This document shows, one piece after another, positions 36,743 through 41,502 of a stretch of 41,502 bases of DNA (position 1 is its first letter; each line of letters opens with the position of its first letter). Under the pieces are notes generated by a model that worked only from the letters and a program-made list of their open reading frames with translations, did no database searches and was not told the DNA's origin. The stretch lies in contig JADKAV010000027.1 of the NCBI GenBank assembly GCA_016719135.1, forward strand, positions 1 through 41,502, given 5' to 3'. The translations under genes were made by a program, and so were the position numbers. This DNA is from Micrococcales bacterium. GTDB lineage: Bacteria > Actinomycetota > Actinomycetes > S36-B12 > UBA10799.

Positions 36743-37232
36743 GCGCTTGTCCCTGATCGCAGCGGCTGTGGCCGTGCCCCTGATCGTGGCCGGATGCGGT
36801 TCTTCTGCGCAACCGGCCGCTGAGGTGACACAGCCCACCGGCGCGATCGAACTGCCCAACCAGCCGGCACCGGCAGCTCCATCACCTCAGCAGGACGGAC
36901 TGGTCGCCTCGGATCCGTTCGCGGACATCGAGGTGGACGACCAGTTCGGCAACGGCAGCAGCGTGGCAGTCACTTCGGTGCTGTTGCAACGCGGGCCCGC
37001 GGTCCTGGTGATCAGCGATCTGTCCGGGCAGGTACTCGGGACCAAGAAGGTCACGCCGCGTAGCCAGCCCGTCTCGGTGCAGTTGGACACGCCGGTCGCC
37101 ATCAGCCAAGAACTGCTCGCAACGCTCTACTTGGACAACGGCAACGGCAGTTTCGACCCCTCGAAGGACACCCCCATGATCGACGATGAAGGTGAGCCCG
37201 TGAGCGAAGACTTCGACTACGTAGTGCAATAG
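36723..37232 (+). CDS. lipoprotein with DUF7282-like domain
   Basis: A 169-residue predicted lipoprotein. The lipobox LIVAGC ends at Cys25. A proline/alanine linker follows, then a domain (about 70-168) with VTSVLLQRGPAVLVISDLSG, QVLGTKKVTP, LLATLYLDNGNGSFDPSKD and DEGEPVSEDF, the pattern of DUF7282. The GTG at 36723 lies inside the preceding gene. The sensor kinase gene begins 4 nt after its stop. It may help the kinase sense an envelope signal, but this is inferred from position only. Confidence 0.75.
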   Translation: MSSSASRRLSLIAAAVAVPLIVAGCGSSAQPAAEVTQPTGAIELPNQPAPAAPSPQQDGLVASDPFADIEVDDQFGNGSSVAVTSVLLQRGPAVLVISDLSGQVLGTKKVTPRSQPVSVQLDTPVAISQELLATLYLDNGNGSFDPSKDTPMIDDEGEPVSEDFDYVVQ

Positions 37233-37236
37233 GGAA

Positions 37237-38667
37237 ATGGGAGATTTGCGCGGTTCCACCAGGGTCCGCATCTTGGGCTGGGTGCTCATCCCGGTCCTCG
37301 TGGTCCTGGTGATCTCCTGGATCGCAGCGTGGTCTCTTCTCATGCAGGGGGTCGACGACCGGATTGACACCGAACTGCGCGGGGAGGTGTCCGAGCTGCG
37401 ACTGCTGGCCGAGCGGGGCATCGACGAGAAGACAGGGCTGCCATTCACCGACGTCCGGTCCCTGCTCGACCAGCACATCCAGCGCAGTATCCCCGACCCC
37501 AACGAAACCATGTTCGTGATGGTCGACGGCGAGGTGGAGACTCGCACCAGCGACGACCCGCCCGTGCGCCTGGACCTCGATCCCGTCCTACTGGATCAGG
37601 TACGCGACGTCCAAGACGTCACGCTGGGAGACCTGGAGACCACCTCGGGCGACGTGCGCTGGATCGCGGTGCCGGTCGAAGCCGGTGGGCAGCGCGGCAT
37701 CTTCATCGTCGGCATCTTCGCCGACCTCGAGGGTGCCGACGTCGCCACGATAATGGGACGCTTCGCCGCGATCGGGCTGGGGTCGCTGGTCCTGGCCGCA
37801 GGACTCGCGTGGTTCGTCGCAGGCAGACTCTTGTCCCCCTTGCGGCACATGCGCGACACGGCCCACGAGATCAGTGAGACCGACCTGACCCGGCGCATCC
37901 CGGTCGGCGACACCGGCGGGGATGAAGTCGCCGACCTGGCGCGCACGTTCAATGAGATGCTCGACCGGCTCAGCGAGGCCTTCGCCGCCCAGCGCGCGTT
38001 CATCGACGATGCCGGACACGAATTGCGCACGCCGCTCACGATCGTGCAGGGGCACTTGGAACTACTGGAGGACGACCCTGTGCAGCGGGCGGCGACTCTC
38101 GAACTGGTGCTGGACGAACTGTCACGGATGAACCGGATCGTGCGCGATCTGCAAGCCCTGACGAAGGCCAACCAGCCTGGCTTCGTTCACCCGGAACCGG
38201 TCGAACTGGGGGGCTTGCTCGACGAACTGCTGGTCAAGGCCGGCGCCCTGGGAGATCAGCACTGGGAACTCGCGCACCGGGATCGCGGCATCGTGGTCGT
38301 CGATCGTCAGCGCGTGACGCAGGCGATGCTGCAGCTCGCCGCCAACGCAGCCCGACACAGCCCGCATGACGGCAGCATCCATATCGGGGGACGCATCGTG
38401 GGTGACACCGTGGAGCTGTTCGTCGCAGACAGCGGCCCCGGCATTCCCCCGCAGGATCGCGACGCGGTGACCCAGCGCTTCAGCCGGGGATCGACAGTGG
38501 ATCCCGGTGCCGAAGGCGCCGGGCTCGGACTGGCCCTGGTCACCGCGATCGCACAGGCTCACCATGGCCACCTCGACATCGGTGACTCCGAACTGGGCGG
38601 CGCCGAGATGCGCATGGTTCTTCCGGCACACGCCGTGAACCACACCTTCGCCGGGACCCGATCGTGA
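37237..38667 (+). CDS. sensor histidine kinase
   Basis: A 476-residue membrane kinase. There are two membrane helices (about 12-34 and 170-192) around an extracellular sensor region, then HAMP (RLLSPLRHMRDTAHEIS), a HisKA domain with DAGHELRTPLT (His261), and a HATPase domain with an N box (MLQLAANAARHSP), DSGPGIP and GAGLGLAL. The ATG is preceded by AGGGAA; an in-frame TTG at 37246 is a possible alternative. The stop overlaps the response-regulator start (GTGA). The kinase gene precedes the regulator gene, the reverse of the more common order. Confidence 0.93.
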   Translation: MGDLRGSTRVRILGWVLIPVLVVLVISWIAAWSLLMQGVDDRIDTELRGEVSELRLLAERGIDEKTGLPFTDVRSLLDQHIQRSIPDPNETMFVMVDGEVETRTSDDPPVRLDLDPVLLDQVRDVQDVTLGDLETTSGDVRWIAVPVEAGGQRGIFIVGIFADLEGADVATIMGRFAAIGLGSLVLAAGLAWFVAGRLLSPLRHMRDTAHEISETDLTRRIPVGDTGGDEVADLARTFNEMLDRLSEAFAAQRAFIDDAGHELRTPLTIVQGHLELLEDDPVQRAATLELVLDELSRMNRIVRDLQALTKANQPGFVHPEPVELGGLLDELLVKAGALGDQHWELAHRDRGIVVVDRQRVTQAMLQLAANAARHSPHDGSIHIGGRIVGDTVELFVADSGPGIPPQDRDAVTQRFSRGSTVDPGAEGAGLGLALVTAIAQAHHGHLDIGDSELGGAEMRMVLPAHAVNHTFAGTRS

Positions 38668-39320
38668 CGCACATTCTGCTGGCCGAGGATTCGGCGCGCA
38701 TCGCGGCCTTCGTGACCAAGGGACTGCGGGCCAACGGATACACGGTCACCCACACCGCGGACGGCATCGAGGCTCTCGATCTGGTGCAGACGCAGGACTT
38801 CGACCTGCTGATTCTGGACATCGGCCTGCCCGGCATGGACGGGTTCGAGGTATTGAACACACTGCGCGGCACCGGCAGTGAATTGCCGATCCTCATCCTC
38901 ACCGCCCGCGACTCCGTGCAGGACCGGGTCGCCGGCCTCGATGGCGGCGCGGACGACTACATGGCCAAGCCGTTCTCCTTCGACGAGTTGCTGGCCCGGG
39001 TGCGCCGGCGCATCCGAACCCCGGCGGAATCGACGTCGTCGTCCTTGTCCTCCGGCGAGATCCGATTGGACCTGATGACCCGCCGGGTCATCGTGGGCGA
39101 GGTCGAGCACGAGTTGACCTCTCGGGAGTTCTCGATGCTCGAGATGTTCCTGCGGCATCCCGGGCAGGTGCTGTCGCGTGAACAGCTACTGAACGGCGTC
39201 TGGGGCTTCGATTACGACCCGGGCAGCAACGTGGTCGACGTATACGTGCGCTATCTGCGCAAGAAACTCGGCGATGACGCCATTCAGACCATGCGGGGGA
39301 TGGGCTACCGACTGGCTTGA
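38664..39320 (+). CDS. OmpR-family response regulator
   Basis: A 218-residue response regulator. The receiver domain has the acidic LLAEDSARI, the phosphorylation site LLILDIGLPGMDG (Asp52), ILTARDS and the Lys in DYMAKPFSFDEL. The C-terminal winged helix is of OmpR type (LTSREFSMLEMFLRHPGQV, VDVYVRYLRKKLG, TMRGMGYRL). It is translationally coupled to the kinase by a GTGA overlap. The probable target is the 11-bp direct repeat at 36269-36290, which would make the operon self-regulated. Confidence 0.94.
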   Translation: MTHILLAEDSARIAAFVTKGLRANGYTVTHTADGIEALDLVQTQDFDLLILDIGLPGMDGFEVLNTLRGTGSELPILILTARDSVQDRVAGLDGGADDYMAKPFSFDELLARVRRRIRTPAESTSSSLSSGEIRLDLMTRRVIVGEVEHELTSREFSMLEMFLRHPGQVLSREQLLNGVWGFDYDPGSNVVDVYVRYLRKKLGDDAIQTMRGMGYRLA

Positions 39321-39396
39321 TGTGCCCGCCATCACGGTGAGCCTTGCTGGCCTCTCCCACGATCTCGCGACCCAACCACGCCGAGTCCTCTCGACG

Positions 39397-39425
39397 ATGA
39401 CATCGGGCCGACCGACGCGTAGCGT
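39397..39425 (+). promoter_or_regulatory. candidate promoter of the YciO-like gene, leaderless
   Basis: ATGACA (39397-39402, 5 of 6 with the -35 consensus) and TAGCGT (39420-39425, TANNNT -10) are 17 bp apart. The -10 ends 7 nt before the GTG at 39433, so transcription should start at or next to the start codon. Confidence 0.55.
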
Positions 39426-39432
39426 GGCGCAG

Positions 39433-40053
39433 GTGGCCCGATTCTTCGAAGTACACCCCCAGAACCCTCAGCAGCGAACGATCAACCAGGTCGTCCAGAT
39501 GATCCAACAGGACGCCTTGATCGCCTATCCCACCGACTCGGGCTACGCCCTTGGCTGCCGCTTGGGCAATGTCGACGGGGTGGAACGAATCCGCGAACTG
39601 CGGCGGTTGGACGACAAACACCACTACACGATCGTCTGCCACGACTTCGCGCAGTTGAGCCAGTTCGTCTTCGTCAGCAACAAGGTGTTCCGTTTGATCA
39701 AGGCCCACACCCCGGGCAGCTACACGTTCATTCTCCCGGCCACCCGCGAGGTTCCGCGCCGCTTCATGAACCCGAAGAAGCGCACCGTCGGAGTCCGGAT
39801 CCCGCCCAACCCGGTGGTGCAAGCGTTGGTCACCACCCTCGGGGAGCCGTTGTTGTCCAGCACGCTGTTGATGCCCGGCGACCACCAACCCATGTCGGAT
39901 GGCTGGGAGGTCAAAGAACGCCTCGACCACGCGGTGGATGTGGTCATCGACGCCGGGGAATGCGGCACCGAACCGACCACCGTGGTGGATATGTCGGAGG
40001 CTGAGCCCGTGGTCGTCAGGGTGGGAGCGGGAGACCCGACTCCGTTCGAGTAG
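39433..40053 (+). CDS. YciO/TsaC-like (Sua5/YrdC family) protein
   Basis: A 206-residue YrdC-domain protein, the same length as E. coli YciO. The N-terminus, RFFEVHPQNPQQRTINQVV, and the PTDSGYALGC motif fit YciO better than TsaC. The central KHHYTIVCHDFAQLSQF, PGSYTFILPATREVPRR and VGVRIPPNP blocks are kept. TsaC makes threonylcarbamoyl-AMP for tRNA t6A; YciO is a paralogue with weaker or different activity. The GTG at 39433 was chosen because homology starts there and a well-placed promoter would begin the mRNA at this codon. In-frame starts upstream carry no homology. Confidence 0.87.
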   Translation: MARFFEVHPQNPQQRTINQVVQMIQQDALIAYPTDSGYALGCRLGNVDGVERIRELRRLDDKHHYTIVCHDFAQLSQFVFVSNKVFRLIKAHTPGSYTFILPATREVPRRFMNPKKRTVGVRIPPNPVVQALVTTLGEPLLSSTLLMPGDHQPMSDGWEVKERLDHAVDVVIDAGECGTEPTTVVDMSEAEPVVVRVGAGDPTPFE

Positions 40054-40313
40054 TCGAGCGCCGGGCGAGGCCGCACGCCTGCCGGTGACAGCGTTCCGGC
40101 CGTCCGACAAGGTCAGTTCCGAGTGCCGTGCGACCGGCGACGACGCGCCTGCAACCACAAAAGAGGTGCTTCGGACTTGAGGGGGGAGTCGTCTGGTCGG
40201 TGAGGTGTTTGCTGGCCGGGCGGTGGTTGACCAAGCAGGTCGGCAAGTATCGGCGTGTCGGTGGTGGCCGCGGCTTTCCTCGGACGACTGCTGACCAGCG
40301 GTTCGGTCCAGCC

Positions 40314-40374
40314 TCGCCATCACATGAGGGCCACCGGTCGCACCCTCGGCTCCGCTGTGGCCCCCATCTGATGG
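40314..40374. repeat. imperfect inverted repeat, copy 1
   Basis: The left arm CCATCACATGAGGGCCAC (40317-40334) pairs with the right arm 40357-40374 with two mismatches, around a 22-nt loop. Its left-arm start, CCATCACAT, is shared with copy 2, 36 bp downstream. No T tract follows either arm. Confidence 0.7.
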
Positions 40375-40409
40375 GAGAAATGGGACATAAGCCCCAGAGT
40401 GCACGCCGT

Positions 40410-40471
40410 CGCCATCACATCGGGGCCGCCGAGGGCCTCACCGCCCCCGCTGCGGCCCTCATGTGATGGCG
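40410..40471. repeat. imperfect inverted repeat, copy 2
   Basis: The left arm CGCCATCACATCGGGGCCGC (40410-40429) pairs with the right arm 40452-40471 with two mismatches, around a 22-nt loop. The size, arm sequence and loop length are like copy 1, so both belong to one small repeat family (REP- or MITE-like). It stands directly upstream of the transposase fragment. The preceding stretch 40054-40313 shows nothing I recognise. Confidence 0.7.
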
Positions 40472-40500
40472 GTAGGCGTAGATGCTCTGCTGGGAGGGGC

Positions 40501-40632
40501 GTCTGCGAGCCATTGGCCACGTTGGGCTGTGACTGGCATACCGTCAACGACACGATGCTGACCTACGGTCAACTTCTGGTCGACGATCCAGAGCGGATCG
40601 GCCCGATCCAGGCGATCGGGATGGACTCCCAA
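40501..40632 (+). pseudogene. fragment of an ISL3-family transposase
   Basis: About 44 residues in one frame resemble the end of the helix-turn-helix region and the start of the catalytic domain of ISL3 transposases: LATLGCDWHTVNDTMLTYGQ, LLVDDPERIG, then AIGMDSQ, where the first catalytic Asp would stand. Homology ends there. The frame continues with unrelated sequence to a stop at 40707. The rest of the transposase and the terminal repeats are missing, so this is an old IS remnant. Confidence 0.6.
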
Positions 40633-40774
40633 CCCCGACTCCCCCTGAAATCCGAAGGGCCACAAAAGACGACGCCCGCGATCGAGGACCTGTCGTTCCG
40701 GCTGTGAGATACCTCACCCGATCAGTTGTCGGAGATCGCGAAAACCCGGGGTACCGTCGTTAAGACGTTGGTCC

Positions 40775-40925
40775 GACAACCGAATCCGCAGGTAGGTCTT
40801 GCGGACGGGCCAGCCCGCCGAAGCGCACAGCGCACCGGGGACCCAGTTCGTTGGGGCGAATCCGACCACGGTCGGTAGAGGACTTCTCATACCTCGAGCC
40901 CGTCAGCTAACCCGGTAGGCGGCAT
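40775..40925 (+). ncRNA. c-di-AMP (ydaO/yuaA) riboswitch
   Basis: The leader of the NlpC/P60 gene has the conserved blocks of the ydaO motif in order: CCGAATCCGCAGGTAGG at 40780-40796, GGGGACCCA at 40837-40845, GGGGCGAATCC at 40853-40863, GGTAGAGGAC near 40873-40882, and the diagnostic GTCAGCTAACCCGGTAGGCG at 40902-40921. In actinobacteria this riboswitch class commonly precedes cell-wall hydrolase genes and is usually an OFF switch on binding cyclic di-AMP. The ribosome-binding site AAGGAG follows at 40929-40934. Confidence 0.88.
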
Positions 40926-40942
40926 GAGAAGGAGTCGATTCC

Positions 40943-41497
40943 ATGGCGTTCACGCCTGCCACGTTCCGTCGTGCCACGATCGCCGTCGCCGGTACCGCCG
41001 TCGCGCTCGGCGCGCTGCCCGTCGCCGCCGCAGCCACGCCCGCACCCGTTTCGCACGCCCAGGTCAGCTCGACGAAAGCGGACCGCGCCAAGCTCAAGCG
41101 CAAAGGTGCGCGCGAGCGGGCCAACCGGGCGCGGGCATCGCTGGTCCGGGTCGCTTTGAACCAGAAGGGTGAGCGCTACGTCTCCGGCGCGTCCGGCCCC
41201 AACCGCTTCGACTGCTCCGGGTTCACCATGTACGTCTACAAGAAGGCCACCGGCAAGTACCTGCCGCACTTCTCCGGCGCTCAGATGCGCAAGGCCAAGC
41301 GCGTGGGTCGCAAGCACCTCAAGCCCGGCGATCTCATGTTCTTCGGCCCCGGCGGTTCGCAGCACGTTTCGATGTACATCGGCAAGGGCAAGATGATCCA
41401 CGCCACCAACCCGCGGTCCGGGGTACGCATCGACAGCATCAACATGGGCTACTACAAAGCGCGCTACGCCGGCGCCGGTCGCATCATTCAGGGCTGA
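40943..41497 (+). CDS. secreted NlpC/P60 peptidoglycan endopeptidase
   Basis: A 184-residue exported cell-wall hydrolase. The signal peptide spans about residues 1-31, followed by a short basic helical stretch (43-66) and the NlpC/P60 domain. The catalytic Cys91 is in NRFDCSGFTMYVY, His141 in GGSQHVSMYIG, and the third polar residue, His153, in MIHATNPRSG. It would cut peptide stems in peptidoglycan. AAGGAG lies 8 nt before the ATG. A c-di-AMP riboswitch precedes it, which links wall turnover to osmotic or wall signalling. The gene ends five bases before the window edge. Confidence 0.93.
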   Translation: MAFTPATFRRATIAVAGTAVALGALPVAAAATPAPVSHAQVSSTKADRAKLKRKGARERANRARASLVRVALNQKGERYVSGASGPNRFDCSGFTMYVYKKATGKYLPHFSGAQMRKAKRVGRKHLKPGDLMFFGPGGSQHVSMYIGKGKMIHATNPRSGVRIDSINMGYYKARYAGAGRIIQG

Positions 41498-41502
41498 CCC
41501 GG

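Noticed and set aside
40399..40707. intact 102-residue protein gene
   Set aside because: Only the middle resembles an ISL3 transposase. The start lies in a hairpin repeat and the end is unrelated, so it is a chance frame over a relic.

Overview
The window is typical high-GC actinobacterial (Actinomycetota) DNA. Coding is dense, many genes start with GTG or TTG, several genes appear to lack a leader and ribosome-binding site, and the families are common in actinobacteria: a DUF222/13E12 HNH relic, an MhuD-like heme-degrading protein, a FusA2-type EF-G paralogue, a FadD15-sized acyl-CoA ligase, DUF6777, and a c-di-AMP riboswitch ahead of an NlpC/P60 gene. I cannot name the genus.

Layout. 0.2-1.9 kb: an iron-dependent alcohol dehydrogenase of the hydroxyacid-oxoacid transhydrogenase type, coupled to a hotdog thioesterase. 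2.0-8.5 kb: a complete four-gene type I Wadjet anti-plasmid system (jetA-jetB-jetC-jetD) with overlapping genes. 8.6-10.3 kb: a tract of degenerate ~45-bp tandem repeats, then a badly broken HNH-endonuclease relic. 10.3-14.1 kb: an acyl-CoA operon (SDR, MaoC, acyl-CoA dehydrogenase) divergent from a TetR regulator and an SGNH hydrolase, with a palindromic operator between them. 14.1-18.3 kb: a ParB-like small protein, a gamma-glutamylcyclotransferase-fold protein, a two-domain polyphosphate:AMP phosphotransferase and class II fumarase. 18.3-21.0 kb: a P2-type cation ATPase. 21.1-24.6 kb: a cassette of DMT exporter, aminotransferase and ornithine cyclodeaminase-like protein, divergent from an XRE-cupin regulator. 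The two start codons of the divergent pair are separated almost entirely by one perfect 20-bp palindrome that also contains both -10 boxes.

24.8-32.8 kb: an MhuD-like protein, a frameshifted DoxX-like gene, a secreted SGNH hydrolase, an EF-G paralogue, a FadD acyl-CoA ligase and a frameshifted DUF2254 membrane protein. 32.8-36.2 kb: a membrane diguanylate cyclase, a DUF6777 protein and a DedA protein. 36.3-39.3 kb: a secreted small protein, a DUF7282-like lipoprotein and a sensor kinase/response regulator pair, preceded by 11-bp repeats that look like a response-regulator site. 39.4-40.05 kb: a YciO/TsaC-like protein. 40.05-40.94 kb: an unstable-looking region with two related hairpin repeats and a fragment of an ISL3-type transposase, then a c-di-AMP (ydaO) riboswitch and an NlpC/P60 cell-wall hydrolase that ends the window.

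The strongest system is Wadjet, which is a known class. The least expected regulatory signal is the symmetric promoter/operator at 24.01 kb, together with a set of -10 boxes that sit 6-7 nt before start codons and suggest leaderless mRNAs. No rRNA, tRNA or CRISPR array was seen.
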